DNA of 64,000 bases, from positions 20,960,173-21,024,172 of the forward strand of contig CM067311.1 of NCBI GenBank assembly GCA_034231615.1, read 5' to 3'. Both the position numbers and the translations under genes were made by a program. This stretch comes from Meghimatium bilineatum (lineage: Eukaryota > Mollusca > Gastropoda > Stylommatophora > Philomycidae). This document shows, in pieces, positions 1 through 16,472 of the stretch (positions are counted from its first letter, which is position 1; the number at the start of each line of letters is the position of its first letter). The notes beneath the pieces are model-generated. The model did not search any database, was not told the origin of the DNA, and saw only the letters and a program-made list of their open reading frames with translations.

Positions 1-1152
1 TGCTGAGCTACACTGCAACCAGTTTGTGTGAATTAACCAGTTCTGACGCAGTAAGCTGCAATACACTGAATTAGTGTGTACTAAGCTTCAGTGCATTGAA
101 TGTGTGAGTAATATGTCAGAATACGATTAGTTGTGTCGTACTAAACTGCAATACACCCTATTCGTATGTAATACGCCAGTTCTGACGTAGTTAGCTACAA
201 TACAACACACTCGTATGTTAAGAATACAATTTATCGTGTAGGAAGCTGCAGTAGACCCAATGTGTGAGTAATATGCCAGAATACACTGAGTTTTGACGTA
301 CTAAACAGCAATAGACCTAATTTGTGTGTAATACGCCAGTGTTCTGACGTAAAAGCTGCCATACAACGAAATTATGTGTAACAGACCAGAATACACTCAA
401 TTCTACTGTAGTAAGCTTCAGTATAATGAATTTGTGAGTAATATGCCAGAATACACCGAGTTTTGGCGTAGTAACTGCAATACACTGAATTCGTGTGGAA
501 TACGCCGGTTCTGACGTAGTAAGCTACAATACACCAAATTAGTGTGTAAAATGCCAGGATATACAGAATTCTGTTGCAGTAAGCTGCAGTGCACTCAATT
601 TGTGAGCAATATGCGAGAATACACCGAGTTCTGACGTAGTAAGCTACAATGCACCAAATTCGTGTGTCCAGAACAATTTCTGGTGTAGTATGCTCCTGTA
701 CACCTAATTTGTCAGTAATCTGCCAGAATACACCGAGTTTAGACGTACTAAACAGCAGTAGACCGAATTTGTGTGTAATACGCCAGTGTTCTGACGTATT
801 AAGCTGCCATACAAATAAATCATGTGTAATAGACCAGAATACATTCATATCTAATGTAGAAACTTCAGTACAACGAATTTGTGAGTAATATGCCAGAATA
901 TACCGAGTTTTGACGTACTAAACAGCAAGAGACCTAATGTGTGTGTAATACGTTAGTGTTCTGACGTAGTAAGCTGCAATACACCAAATTAGTGTGTAAA
1001 ATGCCAGGATATACAGAGTTCTGTAGTAGTAAGCTGCAGTACACTCAATTTGTGGGTATTATGACAGAATACACCGAGTCTTAGCATGCTGAACTGCAAT
1101 GCACCCAGTTTGTGTGAATTAACCAGAGTTCTGACGCAGTAAGCTGCAATAC
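1..1152. repeat. Satellite array, block 1
   Basis: Tandem array of diverged monomers of about 50-60 bp. Each starts with a variant of gtaagctgcaatacac or ctaaactgcaatacac and ends near tctgacgta or gttttgacgta. At least three monomer types alternate: one with tgtgtccagaatacaat, one with gtgagtaatatgccagaat, one with gtgtgtaatacgccag. The block reaches the left edge of the window, so the array continues outside. It stops at about 1152 where a Penelope-like element begins. Short open frames here are by-products of the repeat. Confidence 0.93.
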
Positions 1153-3630
<2,478 letters not shown>

Positions 3631-6565
3631 AACACGGTGTTTTGGGGTACTAAACTGCAATACTCCCTATTCGTGTGTAATACGCCAGTTCCTACGTAGT
3701 AAGCTACAATACACCAAACTCGTATGTCCAGAATACAATTTCTGGCTTAGGAAGCTGCAGTAGACCCAATTTGTGAGTAATATGCCAGAATACACTGAGT
3801 TTTGACGTACTAAACAGCAATAGACCTAATTTGTGTGTAATACGCTAGTGTACTGACGTAGTAATCTGCAATACACCAAATTAGTGTATAAAATGCCAGG
3901 ATATACATAATTCTGTTGCAGTAAAATGCAGTTCACTCAATTTGTGAGTAATATGCGAGAATACACCGAGTTCTGACATAGTAAGCTACAATACACCAAA
4001 TTCGTGTATCCATAATACAATTTCTGGTGTAGTAAGCTGAAGTACACCCAATTTGTGAGTAATATGCTGGAATACACCGAGTTTTGACGTAATAAACAGC
4101 AATAGACCTAATTGGCTTGTAATACTTCAGTGTTGTGATGTAGTAAGCTGCAATACAAAGTAATCATATGTAATAGGCCAGAATACACTCAATTCTTGGG
4201 TAGTAAGCTGCAGTACACTCAATTTTTGAGTAATATAATGGAATACACGAGTCTTAGCATGCTAAACTGCAATGCACCCAGTTTGTGTGAATTAACCAGA
4301 GTTCTGACGCAGTAAGCTGCAATACACTGAATTAGTGTGTAATAGCTTCAGTACATTGAATTTGTGAGTAATATGCCAGAATACACTTAATTGTGGCGTA
4401 GTAAACTTCAGTAGACCCAATTTGTGTTTAATATATTAAAGATCTAATTTTAGTAAATTGTACACTGAATTCATGTGTTAAATTCCACACTCCATTCAAG
4501 TGAAGTAAACTTCAGTACAATGAATTTGTCAGTAATATGCCAGAATACACCGCGTTTTTGCGTACTAAACTACAATACACCCAATTCGTGTGTAATACGC
4601 CAGAGTTCTGACGAAGTAAGCTACAATACACCAAATTCGTGTGTCCAGAATACAATTTCTGGTGTAGTAAGCGGCAGTAGACCTAATTTGTGAGTAATAT
4701 GCCAGAATACACTGAGTTTTGACGTACTAAACAGCAATACACCTAATTTGTGTGTAATACGCTAGTGTTCTGACGTAGTAAGCTGCAATACAATAAAATA
4801 TTGTGTAAAATGCAAGGATATACAGAGTTCTGTTGTAGTAAGCTGCAGTACACTCAATTTGTGAGTAATATACCAGAATAGACCGAGTCTTAGCATGCTG
4901 AACTACAATGCACCCAGTTTGTGTGAATTAACCAGTTCTGACGCAGTAATCTGCATTACACTGAATTAGTGTGTAGTAAGCTTCAGTGCATTGAATTTGT
5001 GAGTAATATGCGAGAATACACTTAGTTGTGGCGAAGTAAACTTCAGAAGACCCTATGTCTATATAATACGCGAGATCTAATGGTAGTAAGCTGCAAAACA
5101 CTGAATTCATGTACAATGCCAGAGTACACTCAATTCTAGTGTAGCAAACTTCAGTACAGTGAATTTGTGAGTAATATGCCAGAATACACCGAGTTTTAGC
5201 GTATTAAACTGCAGAACACCGAATTCGTGTGTAATACGCCAGAATTCTGGCATAGTAAGCTACAATATACCAAATTCGTGTGTCCAGAATATTATTTTTG
5301 TGTAGTAAGCTGCAGTACACCCAATTTGTGAGTAATATGCCAGAATACACTGAGTTTTGACGTACTAAACAGTAATTGACCAAATTTGTGTTTAATACGC
5401 CAGTGCTCTGACGTATAAGCTGCCATACATCGAAATTATTTGTAACAGACCAGAATACACTTAATTCTAGTGTAGTAAGCATCAGTACACTGAATTTGTG
5501 AGTAATATGCCAGAAAACACCTAATTTAGACGTACTAAACAGCACCGAATTTGTGTGTAATATGCCAGTTCTGACGTTTTAAGCTGCCATACAAAGAAAT
5601 CATTTGTAATAGACCAAAATACATTCATATCTAATGTAGAAACTTCAGTACAATGAATTTGTGAGTAATATGTCAGAATAAAACCGCGTTTTGGCGTACT
5701 AAACTGCAATATACCCTATTCCTGTGTAATACGCCAGTTCGGACGTAGTAAGCTACAATATACCAAACTCGTATGTCCAGAAAACAATTTCTGGCGTAGA
5801 AGGTTGCAGTAGACCAAATTTGTGAGTAATATGCCAGAATACACTACATTTTGACGTACTAAACAGCAAAAGACCTAATTTGTGTGTAATACGCTAGTGT
5901 TCTGACATAGTAAGCTGCAATACACCAAAATAGTGTGTAAAATTCCAGGATATACATTCTGTTGTAGTAAGCTGCAATACACTCAATTTGTGAGTAATAT
6001 ACCAGAATATACCAAGTCTTAGCATGCTGAACTGCAATACACCGAATTCGTGTATAATACGCCAGAGTTCTGGCGTAGTAAGCTACAATATACCAAATTT
6101 GTGTGTCCAGAATATAATTTTTGGTGTAGTAAGCTGCAGTACACCCAATTTGTTAGTAATATGCCAGATTACACTGAAATTTGACGTACTAAACAGTAAT
6201 AGACCTAATTTGTGTTTAATACGCCAGTGTTCTGACGTATAAGCTACAATACACCAAATTCGTGTGTCCAGAATACACTGAGTTATGTTGTAGTAAACTT
6301 CAGTACAACGAATTTGTGAGTAATATGCCAGAATAAACCGCGTTTTGACGTACTAAACTGCAATACACCCTATTCGTGTGTAATACGCCAGTTCCTACGT
6401 AGTAAGCTACAATACACCAAACTCGTAGGTCCAGAATACAATTTCTGGCGTAGGAAGCTGCAGTAGATCCAATTTGTGAGTAATATGAAAGAATACACCG
6501 AGTTCTGACGCAGTAAGACACAATACACCAAATTCATGTGTCCAGAATACAATATATGTTGTAGT
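3631..6565. repeat. Satellite array, block 2
   Basis: Same monomer types as block 1. The recurrent phrase aatacgcgagat (about 5069-5080) is the uninterrupted form of the site occupied by the 1.24-kb element further right. The block ends in atgttgtagt (6556-6565), one half of the target duplication of the following LINE tail. Confidence 0.93.
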
Positions 6566-7054
6566 CATCATCATCAAGTGCCGTCTCCGCAACGAAGGTT
6601 GGCTGCAACGTTTCTCCAACATCTCCTGTCTCTTGTCTTGGTGGTGCACTCTGCTAGACTGTAACCTGTCCATCGTGTAATGTTACTCTCCCGCGTGTAT
6701 CTCTGCCTACCTCTTGCTCGCTTCCCTTTGACTTTACCCTCAAGTAATGTCTTCAATAGGGTGTCATGTCTTTTAATGTGTCCAAAGCATTTTATTTGCC
6801 TGATCTTTATTTCTCTTAGTAGTTCTTTCTTCATTTTAAGTGTCTTTAGCACGTCTTTATTTGTTTTCTTCTCCTTCCATGATGTTCTCCCTATTCGACT
6901 ATATACCCACATCTCAAATGCATCAATTTTGTCTTCTAATTGTTTATTTAGTGTCCATGTTTCTGAGCCATACATTAATATGGAATAGATGTCGCATTAT
7001 ATAATTCTCATTTCTAACTTGTTTGTAATTTATTTAGATATTAATAATTTCCTC
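6566..7054 (-). mobile_element. 5'-truncated RTE-like LINE 3' end inserted in satellite
   Basis: 489 bp bounded by a 10-bp duplication atgttgtagt (6556-6565 and 7055-7064), so the ends are precise. The minus-strand frame at 6574-6975 is the C-terminal tail of an endonuclease/reverse transcriptase. It reads YGSETWTLNKQLEDKIDAFE, then RQIKCFGHIKRHD, then a basic KRARGRQR stretch. The element ends in a (GAT)n tail. Only about 130 residues after the catalytic domain remain, so it is dead on arrival. RTE-type is inferred from the C-terminal pattern and the short microsatellite tail. Confidence 0.85.
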
Positions 7055-8605
7055 ATGTTGTAGTAAACTTCAGAGAACACAATTTGTGAGTAATATGCCA
7101 GAATACACTACGTTTTGACATACTAAACAGCAAAAGACCTAATTTGTGTGTAATACTCTAGTGTTCTGACGTAGTAAGCTGCAATACACCAAAATATTGT
7201 GTAAAATGCAAGGATATACAGAGTTCTGTTGTAGTAAGCTGCAATACACTCAATTTCTGAGTAATATACCAGAATAGACCGAGTCTTAGCATGCTGAACT
7301 GCAATGCACCCAGTTTGTGTGAATTAACCAGTTCTGACGCAGTAATCTGCATTACACTGAATTAGTGTGTAGTAAGCTTCAGTGCATTGAATTAGTGAGT
7401 AAAATGCGAGAATACACTTAGTTGTGGCGAAGTAAACTTAAGTAGACCCAATGTCTATATAATACGCGAGATCTAATGGTAGTAAGCTGCAATACACCGA
7501 ATTCATGTACAATGCCAGAGTACACTCAATTCTAGTGTAGCAAACTTCAGTACAGTGAATTTGTGAGTAATATGCCAGAATACACCGAGTTTTAGCGTAC
7601 TAAACTGCAGAACACCGAATTCGTGTGTAATACGCCAGAATTCAGGCATAGTAAGCTACAATATACCAAATTCGTGTGTCCAGAATATTATTTTTTGTGT
7701 AGTAAGCTGCAGTACACCCAATTTGTGAGTAATATACCAGAATACACTGAGTTTTGACGTACTAAACAGTAATTGACCAAATTTGTGTTTAATACGCCAG
7801 TGATCTGACGTATAAGCTGCCATACATCGAAATTATTTGTAACAGACCAGAATACACTTAATTCTAGTGTAGTAAGCTTCGGTACACTGAATTTGTGAGT
7901 AATATGCCAGAAAACACCTAATTTAGACGTACTAAACAGCATTGAATTTGTGTGTAATATGCCAGTTCTAACGTTTTAAGCTGCCATACAAAGAAATCAT
8001 TTGTAATAGACCAAAATACATTCATATCTAATGTAGAAACTTCAGTACAATGAATTTGTGAGTAATATACCAGAATAAAATCGCATTTTGGCGTACTAAA
8101 CTGCAATATACCCTATTCCTGTGTAATACGCCAGTTCGGACGTAGTAAGCTACAATACACCAAACTCGTATGTCCAGAATACAATTTCTGACGTAGAAGG
8201 TTGCAGTAGACCAAATTTGTGAGTAATATGCCAGAAAACACTGAGTTTTGACGTACTAAACAGCAAAAGACCTAATTTGTGTGTAATACGCTAGTGTTCT
8301 GACGTAGTAAGCTGCAATACACCAAAATAGTGTGTAAAATTCCAGGATTTACAGAGTTCTGTTGTAGTAAGCTGCAGTACACTCAAATTTTGAGTAATAT
8401 AATGGAATACACAGATTCTTAGCATGCTGAACTGCAATACACCCAATTTGTGTGAATTAACCAGTTCTGACGCAGTAATCTGCATTACACTGAATTAGTG
8501 TGTAGTAAGCTTTAGTGCATTGAATTTGTGAGTAATATGCGAGAATACACTTAGTTGTGGCGAAGTAAACTTCAGTAGACCCGATGTCTGTATAATACGC
8601 GAGAT
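7055..8605. repeat. Satellite array, block 3
   Basis: Same monomers. It closely repeats block 2 (about 4900-5900 resembles about 7300-8200). It contains another uninterrupted aatacgcgagat site (about 7467) and ends with the left target duplication of the 1.24-kb element (8594-8605). Confidence 0.93.
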
Positions 8606-9830
8606 GTTTGTTTGTTTTTCGTTCGCTCCATTGTAACCATCACGGATATCCAAGCGATTTCCGCCGGGAGCGTGATTACGTTGTGCCACCGTTATGCGCC
8701 TTGTAGGTCTAGCACATCCGATTTCCGCATGCCTTGACAATTCAGGTGGGCTACCCTTAGCCTGTGACAGCCTCTATATCTGTCTCAAGGCACGCGTAGT
8801 GGAGACTCTTCGCCCAGACGATTTTTTGCTCTCGTCTGACTCGAACGAGGTGTTCCACTGTCTATGAACTTGCCTCGTGTAATTGGACTTGCTGTGCCTG
8901 TGCCCATTGGGTACTGAACCGTTTCTCATCCGTGAGCCTGGTTCCTTAAGGGGAAGAACTCAACAGAGGAGTTGGACCCTGGGTCTTTCGCCCTCTTATC
9001 CGAGGTGTCATTCACTGAAATCGTGTACCCCTTGTCCAAGTTCGGGTCTCACACCACGCGTTTGAGAGCAAGGCGTTCTCGAGCTGAGCGTCCTTGTCCC
9101 AAAAGCGCCTGAGCCCATCAGGTACTGAACCCTTTCTCTCTTCAAGTGTATTTCCGGTGTAGGAAAACCTGACAGTAGAGTTGGGCCAGGGCTAAATCGT
9201 TGTCCCTTTTGTGCCTGAGCGCATCGAGTACGGAACCCTTTCTCTTCGCGAGCATATTTCCGGTTTAGGAAGGATCGACATTAGAGTTGGATTAGGTCTT
9301 CTTGCTTTACCAAACGCCAATGAATGGGTCTGGATCTCTGCCTGTAAGGAACACAGGTAACTAGAAGCTCGTCTCGAGCTGACGGAGCTTGTAGTTCCCC
9401 TTTCCTAGGAACTTTTCATTTTCTATTTGCAGTCGCGCTGCCCTCTAGCGCTTTTCTGCCATTTCACTGTTTCATTGTGCTCGGTATGAAATATATTTGT
9501 CTCTCGCCATGCATTTACCTTTACGTGCATTTTACATTAGCCGCATCTCCAATGTTCGGACTGGACTGACTAGCTTCACTGTATGTCGACAGTGTCGCTA
9601 TATGTGGTGCTGCTTGTGGTGTCGGAGATATTGTCTGTCTCTTGTGCAGTCAAATCTCTTTCCATCTGCTACCTCCACATTCTCGAACACGATCCCCAAA
9701 TGATTTGGCCAGAATCAGCAGGAGCTGCTGTATTTCTGTTTCCAGGGTGCACCGCGTGGAGGTACATTTGGGATCATGGTTATCTGCTAACCCTGGGTCC
9801 GCCTAGAGCAATGCGTTCCCTTTGCACCCC
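8606..9830 (-). mobile_element. Unclassified 1.24-kb non-autonomous retroelement, copy 1
   Basis: Flanked by a 12-bp duplication aatacgcgagat (8594-8605 and 9831-9842). On the minus strand it begins GGGGTGCAAAGGGAACGC and ends in a short CAAA-type tail, so it looks reverse-transcribed with its 3' end at 8606. No long open frame exists. It contains about three related units of roughly 104 bp (phrases ggtactgaacc near 8909, 9120, and gtacggaaccc near 9227). It also has an imperfect hairpin at 9359-9396 (aactagaagctc against gagcttgtagtt). Length and lack of coding capacity suggest a long SINE or LINE-derived passenger. I do not recognise the family. Confidence 0.75.
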
Positions 9831-11088
9831 AATACGCGAGATATAATGGTAGTAAGCTGCAATACACTGAATTCATATGTACAATGCCAGAGCACACTCA
9901 ATTCTAGTGTAGCAAACTTCAGTACGGTGAATTTGTGAGTAATATGCCACAATACAACGCGTTTTAGCGTACTAAACTGCAATACACCGAATTCGTGTGT
10001 AATACGCCAGAGTTCTGGGGTAGTAAGCTACAATATACCAAATTCGTGTCCAGAATACAATTTTTGGTGTAGTAAACTGCAGTACACCCAATTTGTGAGT
10101 AATGTGCCAGAATACACTGAGTTTTTACGTACTAAACAGTAATTGACCAAATTTGTGTTTAATACGCCAGTGCTCTGACGTATAAGCCGCCATACAACGA
10201 AATTATTTGTAACAGACCATAATACATTTATATCTAATGTAGAAACTTCAGTACAATGAATTTGTGAGTAATATGCCAGAATAAAACCGCGTTTTGGCGT
10301 ACTAAACTACAATATACCCAATTCGTGTAATACGCCAGTTCGGACGTAGTAAGCTACAATACACCAAACTCGTATGTCCAGAATACAATTTCTGGCATAG
10401 AAGGCTGCAGTAGACCAAATTTGTGAGTAATATGCCAGAAAACACTTAGTTTTGACGTACTAAACAACAATAGGCCTAATTTGTGTGTAATACGCTAGTG
10501 TTCTGACGTAGTAAGCTGCAATACACCAAATTAGTGTGTAAAATGCCAGGATATACAGAGTTCTCTTGTAGTAAGCTGCATTACACTCAATTTGTGAGTA
10601 ATATGAAAGAATACACCGAGTTCTGACGTAGTAAGACACAATACACTAAATTCATGTGTCCAGAATACAATATATGTTGTAGTAAACTTCAGTAAACACA
10701 ATTTGTGAGTAATATGCCAGAATACACTGTGTTTTGACGTACTAAACAGCAAAAGACCTAATTTGTGTGTAATACGCTAGTGTTCTGACGTAGTAAGCTG
10801 CAATACACCAAAATAGTGTGTAAAATTCCAGGATATACATTCTGTTGTAGTAAGCTGCAGTACACTCAATTTTTGAGTAATATAATGGAATACACCGAGT
10901 CTTAGCATGCTGAACTGCAATGCACCCAATTTGTGTGAATTAACCAGTTCTGACGCAGTAATCTGCCTTACACTGAATTAGTGTGTAGTAAGCTTCAGTG
11001 CATTGCATTTGTGAGTAATATGCGAGAATACACTTAATTGTGGCGAAGTAAACTTTAGTAGACCCAATGTCTGTATAATACGCGAGAT
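9831..11088. repeat. Satellite array, block 4
   Basis: About 1.25 kb of monomers between two copies of the 1.24-kb element. It is very similar to the first 1.25 kb of block 5, which shows that satellite plus insertion were duplicated together. Confidence 0.92.
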
Positions 11089-12318
11089 GTTTGTTTGTTT
11101 GTTTTTCGTTCGCTCCATTGTAACCATCATGGATATCCGTGCGATTTCCGCCGGGAGCGTGATTACGTTGTGCCACCGTTATGCGCCTTGTAGGCCTAGC
11201 ACATCCGATTTCCGCATGCCTTGACAATTCGTGTGGGCTACCCTTAGCCTGTGACAGCCTCTATATCTGTCTCCATGCACGCGTAGTGGAGACTCTTCAC
11301 CAAGACGATTTTTTGCTCTCGTCTGACTCGAACGAGGTGTTCCACTGTCTATGAACTTGCCTCGTGTAATTGGAATTGCTGTGCCTGTGCCCATTGGGTA
11401 CTGAACCGTTTCTCATCCGTGAGCCTGGTTCCTTAAGGGGAAGAACTCAACAGAGGAGTTGGACCCTGGGTCTTTCGCCCTCTTATCCGAGGTGTCATTC
11501 ACCGAGATCGTGTACCCCTTGTCCAAGTTCGGGTCTCACACCACGCGTTTGAGAGCAAGGCGTTCTCGAGCTGAGCGTCCTTGTCCCAATAGCGCCTGAG
11601 CCCATCAGGTACTGAACCCTTTCTCTCTTCAAGTGTATTTCCGGTGTAGGAAAACCTGACAGTAGAGTTGGGCCAGGGCTACATCGTTGTCCCTTTTGTG
11701 CCTGAGCGCATCGAGTACGGAACCCTTTCTCTTCGCGAGCATTTTTCCGGTTTAGGAAGGCTCGACATTAGAGTTGGATTAGGTCGTCTTGCAATACCAA
11801 ACGCCAATGAATGGGTCTGGGTCTCTGCCTGTAAGGAACACAGGTAACTAGAAGCTCGTCTCGAGCTGACGGAGCTTGTAGTTCCCCTTTCCTAGGAACT
11901 TTTCATTTCCTATGTGCAGTTCGCGCTGCCCTCTAGCGCTGTTCTGCCCTTTCATTGTTTCATTGTACTCGGTATGAAATATATTTGTCTCTCGCCATGC
12001 ATCTACCTTTACGTGCATTTTACATTGGCCGCATCTCCAATGTTCGGACTGGACTGACTAGCTTCACTGTATGTCGACAGTGTCGCTATATGTGGTGCTG
12101 CTAGTGGTGTCGGAGATATTGTCTGTCTCTTGTGCAGTCAAATCTCTTTCCATCTGCTACCTCCACATTCTCGAACACGATCCCCAAATGATTAAGCCAG
12201 AATCATCACGAGCTGCTGTATTTCTGTTTCCAGGGTGCACCGCGTGGAGGTACATTTGGGATCTTGGTTATCTGCTAACCCTGGGTCCGCCTAGAGCAAT
12301 GCGTTCCCTTTGCACCCC
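11089..12318 (-). mobile_element. 1.24-kb non-autonomous retroelement, copy 2 (duplicated with satellite)
   Basis: Nearly identical to copy 1 over its whole length, including the internal ~104-bp units and the hairpin (about 11846-11883). It has the identical target duplication aatacgcgagat (11077-11088 and 12319-12330) at the same satellite position. The shared site and shared flanks show it arose by amplification of the repeat unit, not by a second insertion. Confidence 0.8.
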
Positions 12319-14838
12319 AATACGCGAGATATAATGGTAGTAAGCTGCAATACACTGAATTCATATGTACAATGCCAGAGCACACTCAATTCTAGTGTAG
12401 CAAACTTCAGTACGGTGAATTTGTGAGTAATATGCCACAATACAACGCGTTTTAGCGTACTAAACTGCAATACACCGAATTCGTGTGTAATACGCCAGAG
12501 TTCTGGCGTAGTAAGCTACAATATACCAAATTCGTGTCCAGAATACAATTTTTGGTGTAGTAAGCTGCAGTACACCCAATTTGTGAGTAATATGTCAGAA
12601 TACACTGAGTTTTGACGTACTAAACAGTAATTGACCAAATTTGTGTTTAATACGCCAGTGCTCTGACGTATAAGCCGCCATACAACGAAATTATTTGTAA
12701 CAGACCAGAATACATTCATATCTAATGTAGAAACTTCAGTACAATGAATTTGTGAGTAATATGCCAGAATAAAACCGCGTTTTGGCGTACTAAACTTCAA
12801 TATACCCAATTCCTGTGTAATACGCCAGTTCGGACGTAGTAAGCTACAATACACCAAACTCGTATGTCCAGAATACAATTTCTGGCGTAGAAGGCTGCAG
12901 TGGACCAAATTTGTGAGTAACATGCCAGAAAACACTGAGTTTTGACGTACTAAACAGCAATATGCCTAATTTGTGTGTAATACGCTAGTGTTCTGACGTA
13001 GTAAGCTGCAATACACCAAATTAGTGTGTAAAATGCCAGGATATACAGAGTTCTGTTGTAGTAAGCTGCATTACACTCAATTTGTGAGTAATATGAAAGA
13101 ATACACCGAGTTCTGACGTAGTAAGACACAATACACTAAATTCATGGGTCCAGAATGCAATATATGATGTAATAAACTTCAGTAAACACAATTTGTGAGT
13201 AATATGCCAGAATACACTGCGTTTTGACGTACTAAACAGCAATAGACCTAATTTGTGTGTAATACGCTAGTGTTCTCACGTAGTAAGCTGCAATACACCA
13301 AAATATTGTGTAAAATTCCAGGATATACATTCTGTTGTAGTAAGCTGCAATACACTCAATTTGTGAGTAATATACCAGAATATACCAAGTCTTAGCATGC
13401 TGAACTGCAATGTACCCAGTTTGTGTGAATTAACCAGTTCTGACGCAGTAATCTGCATTACACTGAATTAGTGTGTAGTTATCTTCAGTGCATTGAATTT
13501 GTGAGTAATTTGCGAGAATACACTTAGTTGTGGCGAAGTAAACTTCAGTAGACCCAATGTCTGTATAATACGCGAGATCTAATGGTAGTAAGCTGCAATA
13601 CACTGAATTCATATGTACAATGCCAGAGTACACTCAATTCTAGTGTAGCAAACTTCAGTACAGTGAATTTGTGAGTAATATGCCACAATACAACGCGTTT
13701 TAGCGTACTAAACTGCAATACACACTATTCTTGTGTAATACGCCGGTTCTGACGTAGTAAGCTACAATACGCAAAATTCGTGTGTCCAGAATACATTGAG
13801 TTATGTTGTAGTAAACTTCAGTACAACGAATTTGTGAGTAATATGCCAGAATAAACCGCGTTTTTTCGTACTAAACTGCAATACACCCTATTCGTTTGTA
13901 ATACGCCAGTTCCTACGTAGTAAGCTACAATATACCAAACTCGTATGTCCAGAATACAATTTCTGGCGTAGGAAGCTGAAGTAGACCCAATTTGTGAGTA
14001 ATATGCCAGAATACACTGAGTTTTGACGTACTAAATAGCAATAGACCTAATTTGTGTGTAATTCGCTAGTGTTCTGACGTAGTAAGCTGCAATACACCAA
14101 ATTAGTGTGTACAATGCCAGGATATACAGAATTCTGTTGCAGTAAGCTGCAGTGCACTCAATTTGTGAGTAATATGTGAGAATACACCGAGTTCTGAAAT
14201 AATAAGCTACAATACACCAAATTCTTGTGTCCAGAATGCAATTTCTGGTGTAGTAAGCTGAAATACACCCTATTTGTGAGTAATATGCTAGAATACACCG
14301 AGTTTTGACGTACTAAACAGCAATAGACCTAATTGGCTTGTAATACATAAGTGTTGTGATGTAGTAAGCTGCAGTACACTCAATTTTTGAGTAATATAAT
14401 GGAATACACCGAGTCTTAGCATGCTGAACTGCAATGCACCCAATTTGTGTGAATTAACAAGTTATGACACAGTAATCTGCATTACACTGAATTAGTGTGT
14501 AGTTAGCTTCAGTGCATTGAATTTGTGAGTAATATGCGAGAATACACTTAGTTGTGGCGAAGTAAACTTCAGTAGACCCAATGTCTGTATAATACGCGAG
14601 ATCTAATGGTAGTAAGCTGCAATACACTGAATTCATGTACAATGCCAGAGTACACTCAATTCTAGTGTAGCAAACATCAGTACAGTGAATTTGTGAGTAA
14701 TATGTCAGAATACACCGAGTTGTGGCGTACTAAACTGCAGAACACCGAATTCGTGTGTAATACGCCAGAGTTCTGGCGTAGTAAGCTACAATATACCAAA
14801 TTCGTGTGTCCAGAATATTATTTTTTGTGTTTTAAGCT
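12319..14838. repeat. Satellite array, block 5
   Basis: Same monomers. Uninterrupted copies of the aatacgcgagat site occur at about 13567-13578 and about 14591-14602. The array ends at about 14838, where a simple A/C-rich tract begins. Confidence 0.92.
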
Positions 14839-16472
14839 GCAGTAAAAACACGACAAAGCACTCAAAAACATTACAAAAAATTACACAACACTAAAAAACA
14901 CTACAAAATACTCAAATACTTTACAAAACACTCAAAAACATTTCAAAACAACGCAAACACTAGAAAACAATACAAAACACTAAAAAACACTAAAAAGACA
15001 CTACAAAACATTCAAAAACATTACACAACAATAAGAAACACTACAAGAAACTAAGACACTTCAAAACTACAAAACACAACACTAAAACACTTCAAAACAC
15101 CACTAAACACTGCCAAAATAGTACACAACTACTAAACACTACCAAAACACTACAGAAATACTACATAAACACTTCACAACACTCAAAAGCACTAAAAACA
15201 CAACAAAACACTCAAAAACATTACAAAACACTAAAAAACACTAACAAACAACACAAAACAATACAAAACACTACAAAACACTTCAAAACACTACAAATAA
15301 CTACAACACTACAATACTAAAACTACCAAAACAGTACAAAACCACTAAACACTACATAAATACTACAGAAATACTACAAAAACAATACAAAACACTCAAA
15401 AATATTACAGCACAACAAAACACTAAAAACACTACAAAAACACTACAAATATTACAAAACAAAACAAAACACTACAAAACTACAGAAACACTACAAAACA
15501 CACAAGAATCTTACAAAACATTACAAAACATCACAAAACACTAGAGAAAACAACAAAAACACGACAAAGCACTCAAGAACATTACAAAACACTAAAAACA
15601 CTAAAAAAAACACTATAAAACAATACATAAACAATACAAAACTACAAAAACACTACAAAACACACAAAAATCTTACAAAACATTACAAAACATCACAAAA
15701 CACTAGAGAAAACAACAAAAACACGACAAAGCACTCAAGAACATTAAAAAACACTAAAAACACTAAAAAACACTATAAAACAATACAAAAACACTTAAAA
15801 CACAAAAAACACTACAAAAAAATTACACAACACTCAAGAACATTACAAAACATAACACAATCAAGCAGAGCAATACAAAACATAAAACACAAACAAAACT
15901 GAAACAAAACAATAAACTAAAACAAAACGAGCAAATCAAAACGAAAACAAAACAATAGCACTGCAAGAACAAAACAAAACAGAGCAAATACAAAACAAGA
16001 AACAAAACAAAATAAAACTTAACAGAAACAAAACTAAAACAGAACAAAGCATAACAAAATAAAACTATACACTACAAAACAAAACAAAAATAAGAACAAA
16101 ACAAAATAATACAAAACATCAGAAAGAAAAAGAAAACAAAAACTTAAACACAGAAAAACTATAACAAAAAAAACCCCAGAACAATCATAACACAATAAAA
16201 CAGAACAATACAAAACAGAAACAATACAAAACAGAAACAAAACAAGAACACAGTAAACTAAAACAAAACAAAAAACCAAGAAAAACAAAAACAAAGACAA
16301 ACTAAAACAAAAACAGAATAAAACATAACAAAATAAAACAACGCAAAACAACACAAATCAAAGAAAAACAACACAAAACAGAAACAAAATAAATAACAAA
16401 ACCATAACATACCAAAAGAATTACAAAACAAAACAAACAAAAAACACAAAAGGATACATAAAAAAACACTAA
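14839..16472. repeat. A/C-rich simple-sequence tract
   Basis: 1.6 kb of degenerate units such as cactacaaaa, ctcaaaaacatta and, from about 15880, aaaacaaaac. The + strand is almost only A and C. A roughly 170-bp segment near 15480-15590 recurs near 15655-15760, so larger internal duplications exist. Leu/Phe/Cys-rich minus-strand frames are artefacts. Confidence 0.93.

Noticed and set aside
8894-9250. RNA polymerase III B-box in the ggttcagtacc phrases of the 1.24-kb element
   Set aside because: Only partial agreement with the B-box consensus and no matching A-box at the usual distance.
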